A DNA stretch of 22,141 nucleotides from positions 1-22,141 of the forward strand of contig NATN01000006.1 of assembly GCA_002085355.1 (NCBI GenBank). Direction: 5' to 3'. The DNA is from Candidatus Zhuqueibacterota bacterium 4484_87. Its GTDB lineage: Bacteria > Zhuqueibacterota > Zhuqueibacteria > Thermofontimicrobiales > Thermofontimicrobiaceae. The translations under genes and the position numbers were made by a program. The notes beneath the pieces are model-generated. The model saw only the letters and a program-made list of their open reading frames with translations. It was not told where the DNA came from and did not search any database. Of the stretch, positions 7,536 through 15,601 are shown one piece after another; position 1 is the first letter of the stretch; the number at the start of each line of letters is the position of its first letter.

Positions 7536-8276
7536 TCAATTTAGTGCGAAGGTCGTCAATCTTTCTTTGATGCGCTGGGAATTTTCTCCTTTTTGGATGG
7601 ATAAAATTGCTTCTGAAATAATCTTCCGTTTCTGAAATTCAGATTCATTTTTGTTGTGGATTTTTCCGGCAATGGGTTTGAAAAACAACGCTGAAAAAAT
7701 CAGTCCATAAAAAGTTGTTACCAGTGCCAATCCCATAGCAGCAGGAATCGCCTGCGGATTTTGAATATTGTGCAGCATGGAAATCAACCCCATGACTGTT
7801 CCCAATATTCCGAATAGCGGCGAAAATGAACCGCCGGTGCGAAAAAAACGCTCGGCAATTTTATGCTCTGCGTAAATAGTTTCGCTTTCCTGCACCAGAA
7901 TATCTTCGATGGTATCTTTTTCAATCCCATCTGCTAAAAGCATAAGTCCTTTTTCCAAAAAAGGAATGCCAATGCCTTTTGTCGTCTGAAATAGTTCGAT
8001 AAATCCCACGCGGCGCGCTTTGCGGGAAAGATGCACCATCAGCTCGACGAGATTGGCATCTGAAATTTGCCGCTCGGTGAAGAGCCGGAACAGAATTTTA
8101 AAAGAAGTCGCCAAAGAATAGGGCGTAAAATAAATAGTCAGCGCTGATATTGTTCCCATTGAGACAATTACAAACGCTTCCCAGTTGGCAAAATATGCGA
8201 GACTCCCGTCCGCGATGATGACCAGATAGATAGTGCCGAACCCTAAAATTAATCCTAATAAAGTTGTGCTTCTCAT
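7536..8276 (-). CDS. motA: MotA-like stator protein
   Basis: The MotA subunit forms the ring around MotB and turns ion flow into rotation. The 246-residue protein has the MotA layout: two N-terminal helices (about 4-22 and 31-50), a large cytoplasmic loop (about 55-145) and two C-terminal helices (about 149-170 and 180-200). The loop contains LSRKARRVGFIELF, placing Arg88/Arg89 and Glu94 where flagellar MotA has the charged residues that contact FliG. The channel prolines are represented by Pro153 (SPLFGILGTVMGL) and Pro201 (FFKPIAGK). AGAGG lies 5 bases before the ATG. It starts 8 bases after the stop of the FliF-FliG fusion, so the rotor and stator genes are cotranscribed. The FliG-contact residues distinguish it from ExbB/TolQ. 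Confidence 0.92.
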   Translation of the reverse strand: MRSTTLLGLILGFGTIYLVIIADGSLAYFANWEAFVIVSMGTISALTIYFTPYSLATSFKILFRLFTERQISDANLVELMVHLSRKARRVGFIELFQTTKGIGIPFLEKGLMLLADGIEKDTIEDILVQESETIYAEHKIAERFFRTGGSFSPLFGILGTVMGLISMLHNIQNPQAIPAAMGLALVTTFYGLIFSALFFKPIAGKIHNKNESEFQKRKIISEAILSIQKGENSQRIKERLTTFALN

Positions 8277-8284
8277 AGCAGCCT

Positions 8285-9733
8285 CTATACGTTTAGTACG
8301 GTTCTGAAAAGGTTAAGCATCTCTTTTGTTGCCTCGGTTCGCTCATCAGGCGTCAAATCGCCCATAATTTCAATGTCCTCCTTGATGATGGAAACTGCTC
8401 GCGGCGTCATATTTCTGAAAAATTTCTGGCGAATATCATCTTTTACTGATACCAAGAATTTAACCAGTTGATCGTGATTCACTCCGCGGATGAACCCTTC
8501 GATAATTTTGTCGTCCAGTTTAACGATGTCATCGAGCAGAAATACCTTTTTCCGGATTTCGTTTTGTTTGCCCGGGTCAATATTGCCGATGATCTGTATC
8601 AAATTTGTCGCTGATCCCGGAGGCGATTCTTTGATAATGTTTGTCAATAATTTCGTGGCGTCAACTTTGTACAGATTTTCGTTTTTGATCATTTTTATTC
8701 GTTTTTTAAGCTTTTCGCGCAATCCGGGCAGAGAAGGTAATTGGTCCGCATTGGGGTTGAGGATTTGTTTGATCACCGCCAGCGAAAGATGAGGGAATTG
8801 ACCCAAAAATTCAGCGCTGTATTTCGGCGGCAGTTTCTGCACCAGCAACGCTACGACTTCCGGCGATTCATTTTGAATTAATTTGGCAAACTGTTCCGGT
8901 GGAATTTCTTCCACAAAATTGAAGTCCAGATTTGTTTCATCACTTTCGCCATTATTATTGTCATTTTCAACAATAGTAATGGGCAGTGGTTTTTTCTGAG
9001 AGATTTGCAACTTGCTCAGTGCGTCGCTCTGGGTTTTCGCTGCCGGAGCCATGCCAAACATATTGCTCAAAACGCTGGAACTTTGCTTGTTCATTATCTC
9101 CATCGAACGGATCAAGTAACGAAACCCGCTGGTAATTTTAGAACTCAGCAAAAAGAAAAATATGACGAAAATAGCGCCGATTACCAGCAAAACAGGCCAC
9201 AATTTAAAGTTTGATCCGCCATTTACAGCAGCATCATTCATTTTTTTCTGACTTCGCACAAAGGATAATTCATCTCCGCTCTGTTGGTTTATGGGAAACC
9301 AACGCAAAATTAAATCGCGTGCGAATTGCTCATCATTTTTGTTCACATCTTTATTCAGAATGATCGTGATTTTTTTCTTCGTGATGTAAGTGGGCAGTAG
9401 CGTCTCATCTCCCATTTTGTCCGGCAATACCCCGGTGGATCGTGATACAGGTAATCCTGGCAAACTTTGCGCTTTGTCAAATGATGAACCGAAAATTTTC
9501 AGCGGCGGGTATTCCAACTCTACATCCACCAAAGCAGTCACTTTGCCCACGAACGGATAGAGCATATCTTCCAATCGCTGAGAAATATCTCTCTCTGTCT
9601 GCAGCTCAGTGACGGTCTGTTTGTTTTGATAAAACTGGCTCATGCTTTGGCTTTGCATATTATTCTGCACCTGCGCCGACAACATAGTGGCGAGAGCCAG
9701 AATGTAACAAATGCAATATGCTATTTTCCTCAT
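8285..9733 (-). CDS. FliF C-terminal region fused to FliG middle and C-terminal domains (rotor-like protein)
   Basis: A 482-residue protein that I read as a natural fusion. Residues 1-20 are a signal peptide or signal anchor. Residues about 46-163 resemble the ring-building/collar region of FliF: RLEDMLYPFVGKVTALVDVEL corresponds to the FliF segment around SPIVG..AQV, and KKITIILNKDV followed by SGDELSFV matches the end of that domain. A membrane helix spans about 178-197. After a linker, residues about 278-480 are FliG-like: PPEQFAKLIQNESPEVVALL (278-297) is the FliG middle-domain start, and FLLDDIVKLDDKII plus RNMTPRAVSIIKEDIEIMG is the torque domain. Arg445, Glu452 and Asp453 align with the FliG charges that meet MotA, while the Lys of the ALKG motif is absent. 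FliF's N-terminal domains and FliG's N-terminal domain are missing. An AAGGA site precedes the ATG. It would sit in the inner membrane with FliG facing the cytoplasm. Confidence 0.82.
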   Translation of the reverse strand: MRKIAYCICYILALATMLSAQVQNNMQSQSMSQFYQNKQTVTELQTERDISQRLEDMLYPFVGKVTALVDVELEYPPLKIFGSSFDKAQSLPGLPVSRSTGVLPDKMGDETLLPTYITKKKITIILNKDVNKNDEQFARDLILRWFPINQQSGDELSFVRSQKKMNDAAVNGGSNFKLWPVLLVIGAIFVIFFFLLSSKITSGFRYLIRSMEIMNKQSSSVLSNMFGMAPAAKTQSDALSKLQISQKKPLPITIVENDNNNGESDETNLDFNFVEEIPPEQFAKLIQNESPEVVALLVQKLPPKYSAEFLGQFPHLSLAVIKQILNPNADQLPSLPGLREKLKKRIKMIKNENLYKVDATKLLTNIIKESPPGSATNLIQIIGNIDPGKQNEIRKKVFLLDDIVKLDDKIIEGFIRGVNHDQLVKFLVSVKDDIRQKFFRNMTPRAVSIIKEDIEIMGDLTPDERTEATKEMLNLFRTVLNV

Positions 9734-9767
9734 CTTTGTTATTCCTTTTCACAATTAGGTGTGAGTA

Positions 9768-12338
9768 CTATTCTTCTGTGACTTTTTCTTTTTCCTCCGC
9801 ACCTTTGAAAACATCATACCACCGCCCGAAATTCGTCATAGAATCCATTTCCACTTTTTCATCCAAATCATCCGGCAACTCATCCCCGAAGCCAGCGTTA
9901 CCCTGATAAAGATTTTTTATTCTTGAGAGAGAATCTTTGAAATAGGTAACCACCAATTCTCCAAAATTTGGTTTCGCTTTGTCCTTTTTCACGTAAGATC
10001 TCGTTCCGTCATCATAATATTTTTTGTAATAGCCGTATTTAGTGTAATAGTAATAATTTGAACCAACAACTGACATCTTAACATCGTTGAGAATCGCCCC
10101 GACATGATCAGCACCAATGACGTCCAATTCTTTCAATGTCGCTTTATACGAATTTTTTGTCGTGTTCAGAATCTGAGCAATGGAAAAAGTGCTGTCCATG
10201 TGCCGAAACAGATGCAATATTTCCGGTACCAATAAAATTGCTGGCGTATCAAACAGGATAATATCAAATTCTTTTTTCGTTCGCTGGCAAAAGTCGAACA
10301 TGGACTGTGATTGCAGTAATTTGGAAACGTTCGGTGGTTTAGGCCCTGATGCTACAAAAAATAAATTTTCCACCGGCGTCGAGCGAACGATCCGTGAATA
10401 GTCGATTTGTCCGGTGAGGAATGTCGTCAATCCGACCTTTTTATTGTTAACGAAGAATTGAGATAGCCGTTGTTTCCAGAAATCGGCATCGACTAACAGC
10501 ACTTTTAAATTATCATTCGCCAGATTGATCGCCAGATTAAAAATATTGAACGTTTTTCCCTCGCCGTTCAAACCGCTGACAACGGCAAATAACTTTTCTT
10601 CACCGAATTTAATCGAGTATCTGAAGTTTACAGCCAGCGCTTTGTTATTCTCCCGCACTGCCTTGATTTCATTCTCGGACAACTTCTCTTGCTTATGCAC
10701 GAACGGGTGCCTTTTCTGATGGCTGGTCACTCCAATGATCGGTACGTCAAACAGCCGTTCAAATTCATGGATACTTTTAATACGATTGTCAATCATTTCC
10801 AGCAAATATGCCAGACCGAATCCAAGCCCAAGCCCAAGCACGAACGCCGCGATGAGGTTTATTTTTAGTTTCTTGTTTGAGGGATTCAAAGGCTTGGAAA
10901 TTTCGTCCAATAAGACAATGCGATCAACGACTTCATTGGTATTTAGTTGTGTCTCGTACATGCGCTGTTGTAAAACTGTGATCAGATTTTGTATGGATGC
11001 GCGTTTTCGATTGAAGGATTCCAATTGTTCTTTGTAACCGGGTATCTGATTCAATCGTTGCTCGATCTGTGAGATGTAATTTTCGAGTTCAATTTTCTTG
11101 GTCCTGTAAGCCGCTTCTCTGCCTTTCAATTGTGCCAACTGCTGCAAAAGCTGAGATTTAATGGGGTTGACAGCAAAATTTTTGATTTGAATTTTGTCCT
11201 CAACGCCCTTTTCAATGAGTTGTTTTAAATTTTCGATATTTCTTTTGATGGCAATTATCTTCGGATGCATCTCGCCATACTTTGTTAAACTCCTTGCCAG
11301 TTCAACTTGCAAGTTCATCAACTGTACCTTCAGGGGCTCGCTGTAGGTTGTCTGATTGACGATATTGGACTGTTCATCACTGAGTTGGGCCTCAGCACTG
11401 GCAATATTTGCCCGCAGAGAGGATAGCTCAATATTTATTTGCGCCAGTTGATTTCGATAGTCGTCCAGTTGCTTCAGATAACGATCAAAATCCTGTTCAT
11501 TGGTAATATTATTTTTTCGGCAATAATCTTCAATTTGACGATCAATCGCTCCCAGTTTTTCGTTTTGCAACTTAATCTGCTGTTTCAAATAGGCAAGGAC
11601 ATCATTGCTGCTTTGCCGCAATTTTTCCTGATCAAATTCTACCAATGCTTCAAAAAACGCTTTGCCAATAGCTTCGACTTCGTCCGGATCGTAGGATTGT
11701 ACCGAAACATTGAAAATATTTTCCTCTTTTCCCGCCGGGCTCACTGAAATAATTCCTTTTAATTCCGCCGGCGCATATTCCAGTTTCAATTTATTTACAA
11801 CCTTGGTCATCACTGGGATGGACGTGGCAACTTTTTGCCAGGCACTTAAATCCAAATTATTTTTAATGACCGGCTTATTTCCCACAACAACTAATTCCGC
11901 ATTATCATCGTTTATCAAAATATCGTAACTGGTTTTGTAAATCAAAGGTTGGCGAATCGTGTACAGATATCCAATCGCCATGGTCAGCAACCAAATCGCC
12001 AGGATTAGCCATTTGTGACGTACAGCAATATCAAGATATTGAAATATTTGATGTGTGATGTCAACCTCTGCCTCATTTTGCCCGTAATAACCGTAGCTAT
12101 CGTTAGCGTAACCGTACCCGTATCCATTGCCGCCATCCCTTGTTTTTCGCTGGCTTCTTTGATCCGCATTTCTTTCTCTGTTTGGGCGCTTGTCATCCAT
12201 CATTGAGAAAGCAGATTTCTGACTCCGGTCCCCCGATTCGGATTCAAAATGGGTGTCTCGAATTTTATCAGATGAACCGTCGCTCATCTTCGCCTTCATT
12301 TCGCGGAGCTTCTGTATGCTGATCCTGTTTTTTCTCAT
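9768..12338 (-). CDS. Wzz chain-length regulator fused to BY-kinase (polysaccharide tyrosine autokinase)
   Basis: An 856-residue inner-membrane protein controlling surface polysaccharide length and export. Residues 1-95 are an unusual charged cytoplasmic extension with a Gly/Tyr-rich patch (GYGYGYANDSYGYYG, 72-86). TM1 is about 109-127, followed by a periplasmic Wzz domain with coiled coil from about 235 to 460, and TM2 about 493-514. The cytoplasmic BY-kinase has Walker A GLNGEGKT (589-596), Walker A' VLLVDAD (613-619) and Walker B DIILFDTP (692-699). The tyrosine cluster NYYYYTKYGYYKKYY (761-775) is the expected autophosphorylation tail, but about 80 more residues follow it, ending in an acidic segment. 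GGGA lies close upstream of the start. The gene begins 14 bases after the phosphoesterase stop and ends 34 bases before the FliF-FliG gene. Confidence 0.92.
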   Translation of the reverse strand: MRKNRISIQKLREMKAKMSDGSSDKIRDTHFESESGDRSQKSAFSMMDDKRPNRERNADQRSQRKTRDGGNGYGYGYANDSYGYYGQNEAEVDITHQIFQYLDIAVRHKWLILAIWLLTMAIGYLYTIRQPLIYKTSYDILINDDNAELVVVGNKPVIKNNLDLSAWQKVATSIPVMTKVVNKLKLEYAPAELKGIISVSPAGKEENIFNVSVQSYDPDEVEAIGKAFFEALVEFDQEKLRQSSNDVLAYLKQQIKLQNEKLGAIDRQIEDYCRKNNITNEQDFDRYLKQLDDYRNQLAQINIELSSLRANIASAEAQLSDEQSNIVNQTTYSEPLKVQLMNLQVELARSLTKYGEMHPKIIAIKRNIENLKQLIEKGVEDKIQIKNFAVNPIKSQLLQQLAQLKGREAAYRTKKIELENYISQIEQRLNQIPGYKEQLESFNRKRASIQNLITVLQQRMYETQLNTNEVVDRIVLLDEISKPLNPSNKKLKINLIAAFVLGLGLGFGLAYLLEMIDNRIKSIHEFERLFDVPIIGVTSHQKRHPFVHKQEKLSENEIKAVRENNKALAVNFRYSIKFGEEKLFAVVSGLNGEGKTFNIFNLAINLANDNLKVLLVDADFWKQRLSQFFVNNKKVGLTTFLTGQIDYSRIVRSTPVENLFFVASGPKPPNVSKLLQSQSMFDFCQRTKKEFDIILFDTPAILLVPEILHLFRHMDSTFSIAQILNTTKNSYKATLKELDVIGADHVGAILNDVKMSVVGSNYYYYTKYGYYKKYYDDGTRSYVKKDKAKPNFGELVVTYFKDSLSRIKNLYQGNAGFGDELPDDLDEKVEMDSMTNFGRWYDVFKGAEEKEKVTEE

Positions 12339-12352
12339 CGTTCCCGTCTCAA

Positions 12353-13282
12353 TTAATAATAATGTGTCCCTTCCAATTGATGTTTGCTGTTGATCTCGAA
12401 CAATGCTTTCTGTAAAGGATGAGATTGGAAATACTTTTCCAGCAGCGCTTTTGATTCTTTCAACACAATATCTGAAGCAACAGTTTTTTCTCTGATCTTG
12501 ATCGAACTTTCTCCCACTGTTACTTTATAAAAGACATGCGGATATTGCACCAAAGCTGATGCAACAAAAAAATTGATATTTTCAATTCGCTGAGATAACG
12601 CCTGATGTAAATGTCCGGAAAAACATCCGACAACTTTACTTGGCTGCTTCAATAATGAAAAGAAATCCGAAATATTCTTGTCACTGGCCTGGATAGATTG
12701 TGAAAAAAACTGTTTCAATTTAATTGGCGGATAGTGGCTGAAAAGTATCAGTTTCTTGCCGGAGTTTTTTTGCAATTCTCCTTTAAACCATTTCAAAAAT
12801 TCTGATGTGAAAAAAATTTCTTCTTCTCCGGGATAAATTCCATCAATACCGATTAATAAAAAATTGCGCCAGGTACGGCTCCAGTAACCGCGTCCGGGAA
12901 CAAGAAAACTGTTGGGAAACGCAGAAAAAAATGTCTGTTTTGAAATACCAAAACCCGAACCAGGTGAACTGGAATCATTATTCCCGATGACGACGAAATA
13001 CGGTTTCTCTAACTGCGCCAATTCCATTAATAGCGCGTCAAGATTGTACGTCCTGCCATCATTAATCAAATCTCCGGTCAAAACGACAAATTCTACTGAT
13101 GCGTCCCGATTAATTTCAGCGATTGCAGCCTTTAAAAGTTGACTGCTCAGAGAGAATCTCCGTTCAGAATCAGCTAACCTTTCTCTGCCAATTTCCAGGT
13201 GCGTGTCACTAATCCAGGCAAAAGTCAACCCGAAGCTCAGCTTGACAGAGAAGAGAAAGATTGTCAAAATACGCCAGATCAT
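12353..13282 (-). CDS. Exported calcineurin-like metallophosphoesterase, GNND variant
   Basis: A 309-residue protein with an N-terminal signal peptide (hydrophobic about 4-18), so probably periplasmic. It has the five metallophosphoesterase motifs: SDTHL (Asp26, His28), TGDLIND (Asp71), GNND (100-103), FSHYPP (His183) and SGHLH (His224, His226). The third motif is normally GNH(D/E); here the His, which usually helps protonate the leaving group, is Asn102, so activity may be altered or the substrate unusual. The start codon overlaps the stop of the ATPase gene as ATGA, implying translational coupling. Its place just before the Wzz-kinase gene suggests a role in envelope glycan or lipid-linked phosphate chemistry. 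If exported it cannot be the cytoplasmic phosphotyrosine phosphatase of the BY-kinase. The substrate is unknown. Confidence 0.85.
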   Translation of the reverse strand: MIWRILTIFLFSVKLSFGLTFAWISDTHLEIGRERLADSERRFSLSSQLLKAAIAEINRDASVEFVVLTGDLINDGRTYNLDALLMELAQLEKPYFVVIGNNDSSSPGSGFGISKQTFFSAFPNSFLVPGRGYWSRTWRNFLLIGIDGIYPGEEEIFFTSEFLKWFKGELQKNSGKKLILFSHYPPIKLKQFFSQSIQASDKNISDFFSLLKQPSKVVGCFSGHLHQALSQRIENINFFVASALVQYPHVFYKVTVGESSIKIREKTVASDIVLKESKALLEKYFQSHPLQKALFEINSKHQLEGTHYY

Positions 13283-14124
13283 GATGCAATTCTGTATTCG
13301 TTTCGGATGTCGTCAAAGATTGATTGCATTTCTTTGCTGGTGATTTTCTTCAATTGCATGCTAAATCCATATTCCAATGCCAGCTTGCACGCGCGATTGA
13401 TTTCCCGGGGAATCCCTTTGGAATTTTCAAAAATTACATCCACGGCTTCTTTGGTAAAAATGAAATTATCGCGTTTGTGATTGCTGGCAACTGTCATGCG
13501 ATGGACGAGATATTTGAACGTATCTTCTCGGTTCATGTAATTCAAATGGTAGCGAATACTCACCCGCTGTTCAATTTGAGGCATGGAACTGATCGTTTGC
13601 CGTAATCTTGGTTCCCCAATGAATATCACTGTCACAGCAAGGAAATACTGATTCCCGATATTGGTCAAATTTTTGATCGCATCCAAGTCATTGGGTTCAA
13701 TTCCCTGGGCTTCATCAAGGATAATTACAATTTGCCTCTGATTGGGAAGAACATTCTTCTGAATGAACTGTTCCAGTCTGTGCATAAGGTCAAATTTTCC
13801 CATGGGGAGACTTTGCGGGGGAGTATTTGTCAATTGAGAAATGGTTCCCCGCAAAATATCAACAAAGAGATATGCCGAGGTCGGAAAATATGCCACATAA
13901 TTTTCTGTTGTATTCATAATTTCTTTTTTTATCATGTGTCCCAGCAACGTTTTTCCAGACCCGATTTCTCCTGTTAACAATCCCATATTCATGTTTTTGT
14001 TTTCAACGATGAATCTTAAGCGATGCAGTGCTTCAGCGTGGTCTTCACTTTCATAATAAAAGCGCTCGTCCACGTTGCCCTCAAATGGGGGAAGTTCAAA
14101 ATTCCAATACTCAAGTAAGTTCAT
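13279..14124 (-). CDS. ExeA/GspA-type AAA+ ATPase
   Basis: A 281-residue cytoplasmic ATPase of the ExeA type, also found with exopolysaccharide/exosortase loci. The N terminus (NLLEYWNFELPPFEG) is the family's typical opening. Walker A is GEIGSGKT (52-59), Walker B IVIILDEAQ (132-140), sensor 1 FIGEP about 168-172, an arginine finger probably Arg187 (IEQRVS), and sensor 2 GIPREINRACKLAL about 237-250. Unlike full-length ExeA it lacks a membrane segment and a peptidoglycan-binding domain. Such ATPases are thought to remodel or assemble envelope complexes; here the likely partners are the barrel protein and the Wzz kinase. A GGGAAAGGA stretch lies about 9 bases before the ATG. It begins 19 bases after the barrel gene stop and overlaps the phosphoesterase gene by 4 bases. 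Confidence 0.9.
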   Translation of the reverse strand: MNLLEYWNFELPPFEGNVDERFYYESEDHAEALHRLRFIVENKNMNMGLLTGEIGSGKTLLGHMIKKEIMNTTENYVAYFPTSAYLFVDILRGTISQLTNTPPQSLPMGKFDLMHRLEQFIQKNVLPNQRQIVIILDEAQGIEPNDLDAIKNLTNIGNQYFLAVTVIFIGEPRLRQTISSMPQIEQRVSIRYHLNYMNREDTFKYLVHRMTVASNHKRDNFIFTKEAVDVIFENSKGIPREINRACKLALEYGFSMQLKKITSKEMQSIFDDIRNEYRIAS

Positions 14125-14143
14125 GATGCCGATCCTTTCCCAA

Positions 14144-15601
14144 TTAGTTGTTAAAAAATCTTGATGGTAACGATTTTAATTCCGGATTATCCGGTTCAAT
14201 TTGTTTTGCTATTTGCCAGTATCTTTTCGCCAGATCATATTGGCGCAAACGATAGTAAATAGATCCCAATCTGATATATGCCAATGCCATTTGCGGCGCA
14301 ATTTTGATTGCTGTTTTGCATTCGTTAATTGCTTGATTGTATTGTTCGGCATAGTAATATTTCAGAGCGTTAAGCAAATGACGCAGCGCGCGATTCCAAT
14401 TCGCCATTTCACGTAAATCGCTTTTTGCTTTGGACAATTCCCTTGTCCGCTGCAATAACATACTGTAAGCATTTTTGTCATAGATACGTACTGTGTCGCG
14501 GATGATTCGATTCCTAATTAGCGTATCCACTTTTATTTTGGTAATAACAACTGTATCGACTTTCACTTGAGTGACGACATCCGTTTTGGTCTCTATTTTT
14601 GGTGGAACTTTGTCCGTTAATTTTCCCACTTCAGTCGTGGAGTTGAAAAAATTGAGTCTTACACCCAAAAAATGATCCCCGTAACTGGAGTTGATTCCTG
14701 AAAGCGGATATTGCACACAATAATCGAGAACTAAATTGAATCCTTTGATATTGATGAATTCTGTGGATGAGAAAGGATCAAAATAATTGTCAGCCCATTC
14801 TTTGGAAAATAATTTCAAACCGAAGCCGGCAACCAGATTGTAAGTATCCTTGCCCAGACGCAATGATAATTTCTTCAATAAATTATATTCAAAGCCAATT
14901 CCGTAAAGTAAATTGTTTTGTTCGCTGTGTTCATAGTTCTCAAAATAAATGTCTCCTGCAATGAAAAGCTTATTCCAGCGATAGGACAAACCTGCGCCGA
15001 AAACCATGGGTAGAAGATCGCTGTCCTGTTTATCCAGAGCCATATTTGAGCGCATCAGATTCTGCGCTACCAGACCAATTCGAAGATTTCGGTTAGGTTG
15101 TACCGATAAGCCTAAATCAAAATCAAATGAAGATTTTTTGTATCCGAATTGTTCAAAAAACGGATCATTGTCCGTGTATTGTGAGTGTTCGTAACCTTTA
15201 TTGAAAAGAAACCCACTTACACCAACACTGAATAGATTGTGCAAAAAGGATTTCCCGTAGTGAATTCCAATTTTATTTTCGCCGTAATTTGCACCATTAA
15301 AAAAAGTAGCGCTTGCAGCAAATGTCCCCAGTGCGCCGAGAGGAAAACCGGCTGCAAGGAAATTATACTTCAAATCATCATTAGCTAAATTCCAGAAAAA
15401 TTTTCTCTGATCTGTTAATATCTCGATCTGATTTTGATAACCCAGCAGGGAGGGATTCCACAAAGCGCTCGACATATCCATTGACGAACTCACACCTGTG
15501 CCGCCCAGTGCTGCATTTCTGACTCCGCCTTTTATCAGATATTGGGAAAATAAAATCGCAGGCAAGAGCGAAATAAAAATTGTCAGTAAAATTTTTTTCA
15601 A
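14144..15601 (-). CDS. PorV/FadL-like outer-membrane barrel with VDT-repeat linker and TPR tail
   Basis: A 485-residue protein opening the leftward operon. Residues 1-19 are a signal peptide (cut near LFSQ). Residues about 21-320 look like a beta barrel of the PorV/UPF0164 kind, with alternating hydrophobic strands and the opening GGVRNAALGGTGVS and ALWNPSLL motifs seen in those proteins. Residues about 333-375 are a Thr/Val-rich linker in which a KVDTxxI unit recurs (KVDTVVI at 347, KVDTLI at 357, IRDTVRI at 367). Residues about 405-475 hold tetratricopeptide helices (NQAINECKTAIKIAPQMALAYIRLGSIYY). The start codon is TTG, with GAGG 7 bases upstream; no better start is seen. The tail would face the periplasm and could dock the inner-membrane motor. 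Transport or anchoring function is inferred. Confidence 0.82.
   Translation of the reverse strand: MKKILLTIFISLLPAILFSQYLIKGGVRNAALGGTGVSSSMDMSSALWNPSLLGYQNQIEILTDQRKFFWNLANDDLKYNFLAAGFPLGALGTFAASATFFNGANYGENKIGIHYGKSFLHNLFSVGVSGFLFNKGYEHSQYTDNDPFFEQFGYKKSSFDFDLGLSVQPNRNLRIGLVAQNLMRSNMALDKQDSDLLPMVFGAGLSYRWNKLFIAGDIYFENYEHSEQNNLLYGIGFEYNLLKKLSLRLGKDTYNLVAGFGLKLFSKEWADNYFDPFSSTEFINIKGFNLVLDYCVQYPLSGINSSYGDHFLGVRLNFFNSTTEVGKLTDKVPPKIETKTDVVTQVKVDTVVITKIKVDTLIRNRIIRDTVRIYDKNAYSMLLQRTRELSKAKSDLREMANWNRALRHLLNALKYYYAEQYNQAINECKTAIKIAPQMALAYIRLGSIYYRLRQYDLAKRYWQIAKQIEPDNPELKSLPSRFFNN

Noticed and set aside
6470..8276. Zorya-type anti-phage system (ZorAB)
   Set aside because: ZorA has a long cytoplasmic tail that this MotA lacks, no ZorC/ZorD or ZorE gene is present, and the charged loop residues match a FliG-driving MotA.
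6470..9733. Standard flagellar operon
   Set aside because: MotA, MotB and FliG-like parts are present, but no hook, rod, filament, export or chemotaxis gene is nearby, and FliF and FliG are truncated and fused.
9768..15601. Exosortase/PEP-CTERM exopolysaccharide locus
   Set aside because: The Wzz-kinase and ExeA-type ATPase resemble such loci, but there is no exosortase, glycosyltransferase or PEP-CTERM protein in the window.
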